The notes beneath the pieces are model-generated. The model worked only from the letters and a program-made list of their open reading frames with translations, ran no database searches and was not told the origin of the DNA. A stretch of 64,000 nt of DNA from assembly GCA_963665765.1 (NCBI GenBank), contig OY762464.1:186001-250000 (forward strand), read 5' to 3'. The stretch comes from Bin76 sp963665765 (GTDB lineage Bacteria; Actinomycetota; Acidimicrobiia; Spongiisociales; ZC4RG35). The position numbers and the translations under genes were made by a program. Positions within the stretch are counted from its first letter, which is position 1. Each line of letters opens with the position of its first letter. Positions 1 through 9,091 of this stretch are shown in pieces.

Positions 1-1133
1 CCACTTCCGGACACCCGGCGGGGATCGTGGGCGGTTGGGAAAATGGCCAGGTCACCGTGGTCAACCAAGATGGAACCATCTGTCGTCAGGGCCCATCGCC
101 TCCCGATGTCGACGTTCACCGGACGGCGGCCGATTTGACCAGGAAAACGTGGGAGCGGATCGGCTGCGATCACATCGAATGGCTACTGACGCCCGGTCGG
201 AAGCTATATCTCCTTCAAGCTCAACTTAAGAGTGATATGCAGCGGATGGTCGACCGCCGGGTCCCCCATCCGCCCTCCACCAAAGACCCGCGATTGGGCG
301 CCGTGGTACGCATGATGATCCGATACCCGGGTCCGATGGGCGAACGCTGGGTTTGGCCCTGGGCGATCGGCATAGACCACCTCTCCCCCGCCGGCGCGGC
401 GCCGACCAACCTGCCCCGGTCGACTCTTGTCCAAAAGATCCACACCGGCGCCGCCCGCTTGCAAAAGGATCGGTGGGGAACAACCCGATCAGTTGCCACG
501 GTGGAACAGGCCTGGTCCGAGCTTCGCAACGGTGACTCCTCAACGATGATGGAACTGGTCTCCCGCCACCCGTCGGTAGACCTCGCCGCGGCTTCGGCTC
601 TTCTGCGAAAGTTGCAAGACCTGGCACATGCCCTCTGTGACACCGGCGCCATTCCCCGGCCGGACTGGATGTGGCGCATTGACCCGGACACCCTCCATCA
701 ACCCCCCGACCCGGTCGGCAGTCCGGTTGGCCGGACGGGGATCGGGCTTTGGGACCCTTTCATCTACGGGGTGATCGCCTCTTTGGGAGAAACGGTTTCC
801 GGCTACCCGGCCGCGGGAGGGTGGGGAGCGGGACGCCTCAGGTTGATCCGCAACGCCGACGACGTGGCGTGGTTTTCTCCCCGAGACGTAATCGCCACCT
901 CCCTTCCGATCGGCAACCTGGCCCCGTTGCTGTGGAACGCCGCGGGCCTGATCACGGAAGGGGGTAGTCCCGGCGCCCATCTGTTCGAAGTGGCCGAATG
1001 GCTCGGTGTTCCGGCAGTGTGCGGAGTGGATGTCGGGAAATGGATCGGTGATACAGCCCGGCGCCCCGGAACGCAAGAGGATCCGATAGTGGCCGTGGAC
1101 GGCAACCTCGGTCGAGTTGTGGTGCTCTGTTGA
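1..1133 (+). CDS. PEP-utilising (phosphohistidine-domain) enzyme, 3' part only
   Basis: The reading frame is open to the left edge (first full codon at position 3), so the gene starts outside the window. Counting from an internal GTG at 27, the first ~66 residues look like the end of a PPDK/PEP-synthase ATP-grasp domain (IEWLLTPGRKLYLLQAQ). About 200 less familiar residues follow. The C-terminus (about 275-368) is the swivelling phosphohistidine domain, with EGGSPGAH placing the phospho-accepting His at about 318, followed by LGVPAVCGV. No PEP-binding TIM barrel follows before the stop. The order ATP-grasp, middle domain, His domain is that of rifampicin phosphotransferase-like dikinases rather than classical PPDK, but the middle segment is shorter than in Rph and I would not name a substrate. 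Confidence 0.75.
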   Translation, partial: TSGHPAGIVGGWENGQVTVVNQDGTICRQGPSPPDVDVHRTAADLTRKTWERIGCDHIEWLLTPGRKLYLLQAQLKSDMQRMVDRRVPHPPSTKDPRLGAVVRMMIRYPGPMGERWVWPWAIGIDHLSPAGAAPTNLPRSTLVQKIHTGAARLQKDRWGTTRSVATVEQAWSELRNGDSSTMMELVSRHPSVDLAAASALLRKLQDLAHALCDTGAIPRPDWMWRIDPDTLHQPPDPVGSPVGRTGIGLWDPFIYGVIASLGETVSGYPAAGGWGAGRLRLIRNADDVAWFSPRDVIATSLPIGNLAPLLWNAAGLITEGGSPGAHLFEVAEWLGVPAVCGVDVGKWIGDTARRPGTQEDPIVAVDGNLGRVVVLC

Positions 1134-1236
1134 CCAGGACAAAGGCCAACCGAGAAAGAGGGTAACGGAGGCGCTACATCGTTGGACGCTATCGGTAAGC
1201 TCTAACTAGAGGGCTATCCGGCGATGGAATCTACAG

Positions 1237-2256
1237 ATGCCTGCGAATGACCAAATAAGAGTTTCGCTCGAGGAAGTGCATCGGGTCATCGCGGCCGTCC
1301 TAAGGGTCAATGGGGCATCTGCCGAGAACGCAGATGCTATAGCTCGAACCGTTACCGCGGCCGAGCGAGATGATTGCAAAGCCCATGGCCTCTTCCGGGT
1401 GGCATTCTATGTGAAAGGCCTAACCGACGGCAAAGTGAACGGAACGGCTGTTCCCCGGATTCAGGACATATCTTCCGGCCTTGCCAGGGTCGATGCCGGG
1501 AAGGGATACGCCCCACTAGCCATCGAGATAGGTATCGAGAAGCTTCGGGAAAAGGCAGGAGCAAATGGGATTGCTGCCGTCGCCATCGCTGATTGTTATC
1601 ACGTAGCAGCACTGTGGCCCGAAGTGGAATGGTTGGCAGAACATGGCTTCGTCTCTTTCGCCTTCACTCAATACATGGCCTTTGTCGCTCCAGCCGGCGG
1701 AACTCAACCGATCTATGGCACTAACCCCATGGCTTTTGGTTGGCCTCGAGAAAGCGCTCCACCCCTCGTGTTCGATCAGGCTTCCAGTGTGACTTCTCGA
1801 GGAGAGCTTCTTCTTCATCAGCGTGATGGGAAACGTATACCTGTTGGATGGGCTATTGACGAGAATGGAGAACCGACTTCCGACCCGACGGAAGGACTAA
1901 AGGGCGCACAGTTACCGTTCGGAGGGCACAAAGGCGCTGCCATCGCCCTGATGATCGAACTCCTTGCCGGTCCCCTGTTTGGCGCCCCACTGAGTTTCGA
2001 GGCCTCAGCGATGGATCCACGAGAGGACATGCCCCCACTGGGAGGCGAGTTCATTATTGCGATTGACCCGGCTCACTTTCAGGCAGGTGGAGAAGATCCG
2101 CTCAGTCACGCAGAGAAGCTTTTTGATCGACTACTCAGCCAACCGGGAACTCGCTTACCTTCTGCCCGGCGGTACGCGGCCCGCCAGGAATCCATCACCA
2201 AGGGAGTTCTCGTACCGCGCGCCTTGTACGAAGACTTGCAGAACATGGCGGTTTGA
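1237..2256 (+). CDS. Ldh_2-family NAD(P)H-dependent oxidoreductase (malate/lactate dehydrogenase or piperideine/pyrroline-2-carboxylate reductase type)
   Basis: The 339 residues cover the whole malate/L-lactate dehydrogenase (YlbC/DpkA) fold. Landmarks are the active-site segment DDCKAHGLFRV near residues 45-55, with His50, the nucleotide-binding region GTNPMAFGWP, and the conserved LPFGGHKGAAIALMIELLAG block near residue 230. The DCKxHGLFR form and the GWAIDENGEPTSDP stretch recall cyclic-imine (delta1-piperideine/pyrroline-2-carboxylate) reductases more than true malate dehydrogenases, so reduction of a cyclic imino acid is a reasonable guess. It points toward the minus-strand ABC operon and ends 46 bp from it, converging, so it is not in that operon. 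It may still belong to the same amino-acid or opine pathway. Confidence 0.8.
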   Translation: MPANDQIRVSLEEVHRVIAAVLRVNGASAENADAIARTVTAAERDDCKAHGLFRVAFYVKGLTDGKVNGTAVPRIQDISSGLARVDAGKGYAPLAIEIGIEKLREKAGANGIAAVAIADCYHVAALWPEVEWLAEHGFVSFAFTQYMAFVAPAGGTQPIYGTNPMAFGWPRESAPPLVFDQASSVTSRGELLLHQRDGKRIPVGWAIDENGEPTSDPTEGLKGAQLPFGGHKGAAIALMIELLAGPLFGAPLSFEASAMDPREDMPPLGGEFIIAIDPAHFQAGGEDPLSHAEKLFDRLLSQPGTRLPSARRYAARQESITKGVLVPRALYEDLQNMAV

Positions 2257-2302
2257 GGCGTTTTACTGCATATCTTCAATGGCCGGGGCATGAGTGTGCG
2301 GC

Positions 2303-3154
2303 CTAACGTGGTCCATGGTCAACCGTGTCTCGTAAGCGCGGATCCAAGACATCGCGCCCTGCATCTCCGAGCGTGTTCAAAGCCCAAACATTGACGAAGA
2401 TCAAAATGCCGGGAAAAGTCACAAGCCACGGTGTGATGCGGATATAGCTGTAACCCACTTGGAGAAGTGTGCCCCATGAGGCGGCAGGTGGCTGCACGCT
2501 GAGACCCAAGAAGCCTAATGAGGCTTCAGTTAGAATGGCTACCGCCAGACCGAATGAAACCTGGACTATCACAGGCGACACGATATTGGGCAGAATGGTG
2601 CTGCGGAGCAATGTACCGGGTTTTACCCCAAGGGCATTTGATGAGACAACGTACAGCCGCTGTTTTTCGACAACTACTGCGTTTCGGACAACTCTAATCA
2701 AATAAGGCACGGTCATCAGCGCAATAGCAATCATCAAGGTCGGCAACGAGGCTCCGAATAGCGCGACGACCATCAGCCCGATAAGGATACCCGGGAACCC
2801 CAGAAGGGCATCTGTGGTACGCATGATTATGCTGTCCACGATGCCTCCCATAAAGCCGGCAATCATTGCCAACGGGATGCCCGAGAGCACTGCCAGTATC
2901 TCCGCCGCCACGGCGATGCCCAGCGAGATTCGCGCTCCATGAGCCAGCAGGGTCAGCATGTCACGCCCCGTATCGTCCGTGCCCAGCCAATACTCGGCTG
3001 ATGGGCCACTCAAGGCGTCATCAGCGTGGATTTCCCGAGGGCCGTAGGGGCTGACAATCGGCCATATCAGAGCGAACACACAGATAAGACCGAGTGTGAC
3101 GGCCGCGGCGAGCGCCACGCGGTCTCGTTTGAGCATGGTCTTCCAAGACTTCAT
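2303..3154 (-). CDS. Dipeptide/oligopeptide/opine-type ABC transporter permease (DppC/OppC family)
   Basis: This 283-residue inner-membrane permease has an N-terminal helix (about 13-34) followed by the usual OppC N-domain (YWLGTDDTGRDMLT). Five further membrane segments follow. The ATPase-docking EAA loop near the C-terminal third reads ILTEASLGFLGLSVQPP. It overlaps the DppB-type permease gene by 4 bases (ATGA), as expected for subunits made in equal amounts. It is the last gene of the 13504-to-2303 operon and would form the channel with the neighbouring DppB-like subunit, powered by the fused ATPase at 6221-8164. Confidence 0.93.
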   Translation of the reverse strand: MKSWKTMLKRDRVALAAAVTLGLICVFALIWPIVSPYGPREIHADDALSGPSAEYWLGTDDTGRDMLTLLAHGARISLGIAVAAEILAVLSGIPLAMIAGFMGGIVDSIIMRTTDALLGFPGILIGLMVVALFGASLPTLMIAIALMTVPYLIRVVRNAVVVEKQRLYVVSSNALGVKPGTLLRSTILPNIVSPVIVQVSFGLAVAILTEASLGFLGLSVQPPAASWGTLLQVGYSYIRITPWLVTFPGILIFVNVWALNTLGDAGRDVLDPRLRDTVDHGPR

Positions 3155-4095
3155 CTCAACCTCGGATCGAGAACTCGATAGAGGAGTTCAACAGCGAAAT
3201 TGATAAGCAGAAATGCTGCTACAAAGAGAAGAAGAGCCGCCTGCAGAACAGGATAGTCTCTTGATGTAACAGCGTTGACCAAGAGCCACCCTAGACCCGG
3301 GAACCCAAAAACCCACTCGATAAGAACGGCGCCGCCCATGAGAGTACCCGCCTGCAAGCCAACGATTGTTACTGCCGGCAGCAGAGCATTACGCAATGCG
3401 TGTACCCAAATAACGCGGTGGCTGGACAGCCCTTTGGCCTTCGCCACGTCCACGAACTGTTCCGAAAGGACGTCAAGCATGCTGGACCTCACGAACCTCA
3501 TCGTGGGGGCGGCGAGAGTTATCGCGAGCGTTAGAGCAGGTAATGCGATGTGCATGGCCCATAGGCCGACACCTTCGGTAGGTGAGACATAGCCGGACGC
3601 CGGAAAGATTTGAAACTGAATCGCCAGAACCAGAATCAGCAGAATTCCCAGCCAGAACTGTGGTATCGCTATTCCCGCGCTAACGAAGCCGGTCAGGAAC
3701 CTGTCGGCCAGGCTTCCACGCCGAAGTGCCGCCAGAACACCACCGGGAACCGCGATGAAGACTGACAAGAACAGCGCAACAATTGCCAACTGCACCGAGG
3801 GCCAGATCTTCTCGCCGATTACCTGCCCGACAGGTAGACCATTCACCACAGAGTTTCCAAGATCACCTTTAACTATGTCCGTCAACCAGCCTCCGTATTG
3901 AACCAAAATCGGATCGTTATAACCAAGTCTCTCTCTCGCTGCCTCCACCTCTTCGAATGACACACCGGGTTGACCGCCATACATCGCAAGTATCGGGTCG
4001 CCTGGCGCCAACCTCATAGCGAAGAAGAGAACGGCCGAGGCTATCAGTAGAACCGGGATGGCCTGCAGGAAACGCTGAGTGGACGCCTTAAGAAT
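3151..4095 (-). CDS. Dipeptide/opine-type ABC transporter permease (DppB/OppB family), with probable non-AUG start
   Basis: DppB family permease with the characteristic MRLAPGDP motif, six predicted membrane helices and the EAA-like loop WVFGFPGLGWLLVNA. The first in-frame ATG is at 4017, but starting there removes the first transmembrane helix. In frame upstream, directly after the amidase stop at 4111-4113, the DNA encodes a typical DppB N-terminus (RILKASTQRFLQAIPVLL, then IASAVLFFA) without any ATG, GTG or TTG. An SD-like AAAGGCGG (4103-4110) lies 7 bases before an ATT codon at 4095-4093, which I take as the likely start; an ATC at 4101-4099 is another choice. A base error or a start at 4017 cannot be excluded. 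Confidence 0.85.
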   Translation of the reverse strand: MLKASTQRFLQAIPVLLIASAVLFFAMRLAPGDPILAMYGGQPGVSFEEVEAARERLGYNDPILVQYGGWLTDIVKGDLGNSVVNGLPVGQVIGEKIWPSVQLAIVALFLSVFIAVPGGVLAALRRGSLADRFLTGFVSAGIAIPQFWLGILLILVLAIQFQIFPASGYVSPTEGVGLWAMHIALPALTLAITLAAPTMRFVRSSMLDVLSEQFVDVAKAKGLSSHRVIWVHALRNALLPAVTIVGLQAGTLMGGAVLIEWVFGFPGLGWLLVNAVTSRDYPVLQAALLLFVAAFLLINFAVELLYRVLDPRLR

Positions 4096-4110
4096 TCTGA
4101 TGCCGCCTTT

Positions 4111-5526
4111 CTATGTGTCCCCGAAGCTCCCGTACAACTTGCCGCGCCCGGCCCGGCGTGCTTTCCGGGGCCCAAGGTCCCGCCACATCCTTCGAGCGAT
4201 GCCCCACATCTCAGGCTCCTTTTCAGGAACCGAGGCAATCTGGATTCCCACCGGTAGCCCATCCCGATGAAGGCGCATGGGAAGGGTCAGGGTCGGGTAC
4301 TCGACCAAGTTGATCGGCGCGGTGTAACGGGTCTTTTTGGTCAGTAACGCTTCGACATTTGACAGATCGATCGGACTGGCAAAGACATCGTCCTCGTCGC
4401 ATCGAGCGAAGGCGCGAGACCACGTTAGGGAATAGGGCCGAACCGGAGTAACGGGGGTTATGACCCCATGGCAGTCGCTCAGTGCCTCTGCATATTGTTG
4501 CTTCAGTCGGCGCCGGGCACTCAACGCCCCCGAATATTCCTCCGCGGAAGTCTTCGGCCCATCGGCAAGCAGTTGGCGCGAAGGGGCGGACAGCACTGCC
4601 CTGGCCTCTTCGGTGAGATGTGACTCGAGGGCGCGGGAGTATTCATAGGCGAATATCTTCCAGATCGCATCCCGGACGCGGCTCCCCAGACCTGGCAGTT
4701 GCACACTCACTGTGGCAAAACCACAATTCTCCGCCCAGGCTTGTACCTCATCCAGCATAAGGGCGTGATCGTCGTCCACTTCTTCGCCGTCGAGGTCCAG
4801 GACCCCGACGCAGAGGGTGTTCCGTCCCGAGTCCGAAAGTGCATGGGCGCCGTGGCTGTCGTCTCCTTCGCCTCGGCCGCCCGACGATGGAATGGCCTGC
4901 GCCAGAAGGTCCAGGTCACGAGTCATTACTCCGATGGCATCGAGAGTGGAAGGACCGGGCCAGATGCCATCTTTGTGCCAGGCCTGCTTCCCGGATGGCT
5001 TGTAGGAGAGCACCCCGCAATACTCGGCGGGAATCCGGACGGACCCGGCGGCATCCGTGCCCAAAGCCACCGCGCAAAGCGTTGCCGCAACGGCCACGGC
5101 GGAGCCGCTCGAGCTACCACCCGGAATCAGGGAGTGGTCCCAGGGATTCACGGCCGGCCGCAACCCGCAGCCTGGCGCGCCGTAACCGAGTTCGTACATG
5201 TTGGCCTTGCCCTTGATCACAAACCCCTGGCGAACCAGCCACTTGACCCACGCCCCGGAGACCGTTTCGTCCCGCTCAAGCACCGGAACTCCGAGACCCG
5301 CCGCCAAAGGGAATCCCTCCACGGCGATGTTGTCCTTCACAGCAAGCGTTCTCACTCGATCGTCTCCGCACGAGCAATGGACCTCTGCATCGCCGGCTGG
5401 GGTGGGACCTGTCGGGTACTTTCGGTCTTCGGGGGTGTGACGCACAGCTACCAAGGCGTTCAAGTCGCGATTGGCGGCGTCGAACTCCTGACAATCCCTG
5501 GGATAGCGTCGGCTCATTTCGGTCAC
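4111..5526 (-). CDS. Amidase-signature hydrolase (GatA/AtzF-like)
   Basis: The 471-residue amidase-signature enzyme cleaves a carboxamide to acid plus ammonia or amine in the cytoplasm. The Ser-cisSer-Lys triad is complete: Lys64 (AVKDNIAVEG), cis-Ser138 in GGSSSGSAVAVA, and nucleophile Ser162 in GTDAAGSVRIP; the 24-residue spacing of the two serines is typical. No gatB or gatC lies nearby, so it is not a tRNA amidotransferase subunit in this context. It overlaps the GntR gene by 4 bases and precedes the DppB permease in the same frame. Its role is probably hydrolysis of an imported amide or N-acyl compound. Substrate unknown. Confidence 0.9.
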   Translation of the reverse strand: MTEMSRRYPRDCQEFDAANRDLNALVAVRHTPEDRKYPTGPTPAGDAEVHCSCGDDRVRTLAVKDNIAVEGFPLAAGLGVPVLERDETVSGAWVKWLVRQGFVIKGKANMYELGYGAPGCGLRPAVNPWDHSLIPGGSSSGSAVAVAATLCAVALGTDAAGSVRIPAEYCGVLSYKPSGKQAWHKDGIWPGPSTLDAIGVMTRDLDLLAQAIPSSGGRGEGDDSHGAHALSDSGRNTLCVGVLDLDGEEVDDDHALMLDEVQAWAENCGFATVSVQLPGLGSRVRDAIWKIFAYEYSRALESHLTEEARAVLSAPSRQLLADGPKTSAEEYSGALSARRRLKQQYAEALSDCHGVITPVTPVRPYSLTWSRAFARCDEDDVFASPIDLSNVEALLTKKTRYTAPINLVEYPTLTLPMRLHRDGLPVGIQIASVPEKEPEMWGIARRMWRDLGPRKARRAGRGKLYGSFGDT

Positions 5527-6224
5527 GACGCCAGGACTCCTCGTGAACTCAGATGTCTCACAATTGCCTCGCGGGCCTGCTCCAGATGGATTTGAATCAT
5601 GTCGATGGCCCGATCCTCGTCCCGGCGGCGATAGGCATCCATGATCTCTTCGTGATGCCGGCGGTCCCCTCTGAGCTCAGGGATGGGCGCGTTCGCCTGA
5701 GTCCACTGATAACGTTCGCATATACCCACCAACCTGTCATAAATGGAGAGCAGGTGCGGCATTCCGGAGGGCTCATACATCGATCTGTGGAACTTGCTGT
5801 TGAGCCCGATCAGGCTCACGCGATCCTCCCTTTCCGTTGCAGCATGCATTTCCGCGAGCAGGGAATCCAGGAGCGCCATGGTGGAGTCATCAGCTCCCTT
5901 CATACCCTCCGCTATTGCTATCGGTTCAATCGCCCGGCGTAGGGCATAAAGCTCGTTTAGTTCCTCCGGACTCAGGGGTCGCACCCGCATGGAGGAATGC
6001 GGTTGCAGAGTAACGTATCCACGCTCGGACAGTCGCCTCAGAGCTTGGCGGATCGGGGTCCGGCTGATTCCGTACGTGGCCTCCAGTTCCTTGAGCGGAA
6101 TCCGCTCCCCGGGCTTCAGTTCCCCATACAGGATTGCTTCACGGATGGTGGTGTACGCATAGTCCTCCAGTGTCCTGTACATGGGATCGTTGGATTGGGA
6201 AACCTGTGTCGAAGGACGATTCAT
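5523..6224 (-). CDS. GntR-family transcriptional regulator, FCD (FadR-C) subfamily
   Basis: The 233-residue protein has an N-terminal winged helix-turn-helix (about 18-85; GISRTPIRQALRRLSERGYV) and an FCD effector domain (about 90-215). The FCD domain shows the His-rich metal or carboxylate site (NSKFHRSMY, RRHHEEIMDA, HLEQAR). Such proteins usually repress catabolic or transport operons and release DNA on binding a small carboxylate. The gene lies inside the operon with 4-base overlaps on both sides. The perfect 22-bp palindrome at 13537-13558, upstream of the first gene of the operon, is a natural operator candidate, so autoregulation is likely (inference). Confidence 0.92.
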   Translation of the reverse strand: MNRPSTQVSQSNDPMYRTLEDYAYTTIREAILYGELKPGERIPLKELEATYGISRTPIRQALRRLSERGYVTLQPHSSMRVRPLSPEELNELYALRRAIEPIAIAEGMKGADDSTMALLDSLLAEMHAATEREDRVSLIGLNSKFHRSMYEPSGMPHLLSIYDRLVGICERYQWTQANAPIPELRGDRRHHEEIMDAYRRRDEDRAIDMIQIHLEQAREAIVRHLSSRGVLAS

Positions 6225-8164
6225 ATCGCAACCAAACTGGCTTGGATGAGTTCTCTCGTGTATTGGGTGTTTGGCCGGGCGAGTACCTCCTCGACCGTGC
6301 CGGTCTCAACAGTCTTACCCTCCTTCATTACGATGACTCGGTCGGCGAGCATGTTCATCACCCCCAAATCATGAGTTATGAATACGAAGGCCAGTCCCTC
6401 CTGCTCGGCCAGTGACGCCAGGAGTTCCAGTATCTGTGCCTGGATGCTGACATCCAGCGCCGAAACCGGTTCGTCGCAAATCAGGACCTGAGGCTCCACT
6501 GAAAGTGCCCGGGCGATCGCCACCCTCTGGCGCTGACCGCCCGACATCTGATGTGGATACCGATCGGCGAAGGACGGATCCAAACCGACACGTTCCAGTA
6601 GATGCCCGGCCCGCTCCCAGAGCGGATTGGCTGATTCAAGGTCGTGCGCCCGTGGGCCCTCCATCAGGAGATCGACAACCTTGCGCCGCGGGTTGAGGCT
6701 TCCGTAAGGATCCTGAAAGATTATCTGTGCCCTCCGGCGCATACTCCGCAGGGCGCCCCTACCCAGTTCATCCAGGTCGGCGCCCAAGATTTGGCGACGC
6801 CCTTCTACGACCGCGTTGTTTGGCTCCAGCCGTATCAGGGCGCGGGCCACGGTTGATTTACCGCTCCCCGACTCTCCCACCACTGCCACGGTCTCAGCCT
6901 TCCTCAATTCAAGGTCGAATTCCTGAACGGCCGGGACAGCGTTCCTGGCGTAGGAGAATGTGCGTCCTTCCCGGTAGGAGACGGAAAGTGCGATCGCTTT
7001 TACGATGACATCGTTCGCGCTTTCGGCGCCCCTTCCATTCTGCGGTGGCGACCCGGGTACGCGTACCGCCGTTGTGAGAGGGACCGGTCCGGATGACGTG
7101 ACAGGCCCTGTGTCCGCCTCACCCGATCTCTCAGCAAAATCGTTGCCTGGTATTTCACCCAGGGGATAGAAGCATGCAGCGCTGTGCAACTCTCCAAAAT
7201 CCTCCAGCGGGGGAGAGTGACTTCGACACTTGCTCTCGGCTCGGGAACAGCGGGGCGCATAGACGCATCTGTCCCAGATCGACTCCGCATCGATCGGCGC
7301 CGTCCCCAAAATGGGCCGGACCTCGGTCCGGAAACCGCCCTTGAGATCCAACGGGCAACTTTCTATGAGGCCACTCGTATAGGGATGGCGAGGAGTGGAC
7401 AGGACGTGGGGAGTCCTGCCTCTCTCGACGACACGTCCGGAGTAGAGCACCGCCAGTCGGTCCGAAACGCCTGCGATAACCCCCATATCGTGAGTAACCA
7501 GCAGCATGCTCAGTCCCAAACCATCCACGAGGGACCTAAGCAGCTTCAGGATTTGGGCCTGGGTGCGGACATCCAGAGCGGTTGTTGCCTCATCGGCAAT
7601 CAATAGCACCGGATCGCAGGCTATCGCCATGGCGATAGCCACCCTCTGCTGCTGGCCGCCCGACAACTCATGCGGGTAGCGGGACAGAAAGCCCTTGTGG
7701 CCGGGAAGTTCCACAGCCTCCATCAACTCGACCACTCGTTGATCCCTTTCACGTTTATTCAAGGCCAGGTGCGCCTTGATCACCTCCTCCACCTGCGTCC
7801 GTATTCTCATCACCGGGTTGAGGCTGGACATGGGGTCTTGGAAAATGGTCCCGACCAGAACGCCCCGGATTTCCCGCCAGTTGACCTGGGAGGACGTCAG
7901 AGGCTGCCCGCCGACCCGGATCGAACCGCTCGTGACGCTGATTCCCCTGGGCAGAAGTCCCACAATGGCCTTGGCTGTCAGGCTCTTTCCTGCCCCCGAC
8001 TCTCCAACCAGCCCGAGACACTCGCCCTGGGAGATATCCAGGCTGACACCCTTGACCAAGTCCACGGACTCAACGCCGACTCCCTCGAGAGACAGGGTCA
8101 AACCCCTGATCTCAAGCGTCGGCGGGCGACCGCCGTCTTGGGATCCTTGCTCTGCCTCGGTCAT
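6221..8164 (-). CDS. Fused DppD-DppF ABC transporter ATP-binding protein
   Basis: The 647 residues carry two complete ABC ATPase domains in one chain. The first has Walker A GESGAGKS (about 54-61), signature LSGGQQQRVAIAMA and Walker B LLIADEATTALD. It is followed by the oligopeptide-transporter C-terminal extension with a Cys-rich segment (DRCVYAPRCSRAESKC). The second has GESGSGKST, MSGGQRQRVAIARAL and LICDEPVSALD, and a short C-terminus. The fused form replaces separate dppD and dppF genes and would energise the two permeases downstream. It overlaps the GntR gene by 4 bases and begins 3 bases after the phosphotriesterase-like gene stop. Confidence 0.94.
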   Translation of the reverse strand: MTEAEQGSQDGGRPPTLEIRGLTLSLEGVGVESVDLVKGVSLDISQGECLGLVGESGAGKSLTAKAIVGLLPRGISVTSGSIRVGGQPLTSSQVNWREIRGVLVGTIFQDPMSSLNPVMRIRTQVEEVIKAHLALNKRERDQRVVELMEAVELPGHKGFLSRYPHELSGGQQQRVAIAMAIACDPVLLIADEATTALDVRTQAQILKLLRSLVDGLGLSMLLVTHDMGVIAGVSDRLAVLYSGRVVERGRTPHVLSTPRHPYTSGLIESCPLDLKGGFRTEVRPILGTAPIDAESIWDRCVYAPRCSRAESKCRSHSPPLEDFGELHSAACFYPLGEIPGNDFAERSGEADTGPVTSSGPVPLTTAVRVPGSPPQNGRGAESANDVIVKAIALSVSYREGRTFSYARNAVPAVQEFDLELRKAETVAVVGESGSGKSTVARALIRLEPNNAVVEGRRQILGADLDELGRGALRSMRRRAQIIFQDPYGSLNPRRKVVDLLMEGPRAHDLESANPLWERAGHLLERVGLDPSFADRYPHQMSGGQRQRVAIARALSVEPQVLICDEPVSALDVSIQAQILELLASLAEQEGLAFVFITHDLGVMNMLADRVIVMKEGKTVETGTVEEVLARPNTQYTRELIQASLVAI

Positions 8165-8167
8165 AGC

Positions 8168-9082
8168 TTAAGGAATATCGAGAAGCCCGGCTGGATTCTC
8201 ATGGAAGATCGTGCGGAATTCCTGATCACCGAACCCGACCTTTCGCAGGGAGTCGAAGAAGTCCGTGGCGCAATACGGGTACCCACCCCCATCGAATGCC
8301 CGCAGATGTGATCGGAAGCACACGTCGTTGGAGACCACGACACGATCCAAAGAGCCGCGCTCCGCCAGCCAAACCAGACCGGCGATGCGAACTTCGACAT
8401 CATAGGGATAGTGAGGCCTTACAGTGTCAAAGCCGAGGGTGACGCCCATGTCGAGCAACTCTGACCAGTACTCCTTCCGAGGGACCGTATCGGCGTGTCC
8501 AATGACTATCCGCTCGGGCGGAACGCCCACTCTGAGCAGGATTCTGGCTTGGTCGATCCCAACCGTGCTCCGGGCAGCGTGCGTATACACAGCTACTCCC
8601 GTTTCCACTTGCGCGAACGCGCCGGCACGTAGGACCCGTTCCTCCGCAGGAGTCATCGGATCCGTGTAGGCCCCTATTTCTCCAATGATCCCCGGTCGTA
8701 TCCCCCCGGCGGCAGATCCTCCGGTGATCTCGGAGACCAGTATGTCAGCCAGATCATCAGAAGTCTTGTCGAAGACTTCCTGTGGGAGGTAGGGGTCTCG
8801 GTACCAACCACAGCCGGCAACGATGTTCAGTCCGGTGGCCAAAGCGATTTGTCGCAGGGTCTCGAGATCTCTGCCCAGTCCGACACTCGTCACGTCAACC
8901 ACGGTTCGTACCGGAGTCGCATCCAGGTGACGGAGCTCGCTGACGGCTAGATCGACGTCGTCAAGTAGATGGTCCGAATTACCGGAGATCCGGTAGAGAT
9001 CGCACATGATGTGCTCGTGCATCAGAACGGCGCCGATTTCCTTACTCGGCACCTCACCTGTCACGGTCACGATGGAACCCAT
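8168..9082 (-). CDS. Phosphotriesterase-family metal-dependent hydrolase, copy 1 (PHP-like)
   Basis: The 304-residue amidohydrolase-superfamily TIM barrel has a full binuclear metal site: His22 and His24 (MHEHIMCD), bridging Glu135 (GEIGAY), His168 (YTHA), His196 (GHAD) and Asp253 (SNDVCF). The bridging ligand is Glu, as in E. coli phosphotriesterase homology protein, not the carbamylated Lys of true phosphotriesterase, so lactonase or esterase chemistry is more likely than organophosphate hydrolysis. A close paralogue sits at 13838-14758. It is in the ABC operon between the ATPase and the threonine-aldolase-like gene, so it probably opens or cleaves the imported substrate. The true substrate cannot be read from sequence. 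Confidence 0.88.
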   Translation of the reverse strand: MGSIVTVTGEVPSKEIGAVLMHEHIMCDLYRISGNSDHLLDDVDLAVSELRHLDATPVRTVVDVTSVGLGRDLETLRQIALATGLNIVAGCGWYRDPYLPQEVFDKTSDDLADILVSEITGGSAAGGIRPGIIGEIGAYTDPMTPAEERVLRAGAFAQVETGVAVYTHAARSTVGIDQARILLRVGVPPERIVIGHADTVPRKEYWSELLDMGVTLGFDTVRPHYPYDVEVRIAGLVWLAERGSLDRVVVSNDVCFRSHLRAFDGGGYPYCATDFFDSLRKVGFGDQEFRTIFHENPAGLLDIP

Positions 9083-9091
9083 AATCCCCCT

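Noticed and set aside
4111..5526. GatA subunit of the tRNA amidotransferase
   Set aside because: There is no gatB or gatC nearby, and the gene is embedded in an import and hydrolysis operon.
4699..5595. Open frame of 298 codons on the + strand
   Set aside because: It is antisense to the amidase gene with its complete catalytic triad; no ribosome site or domain supports it.
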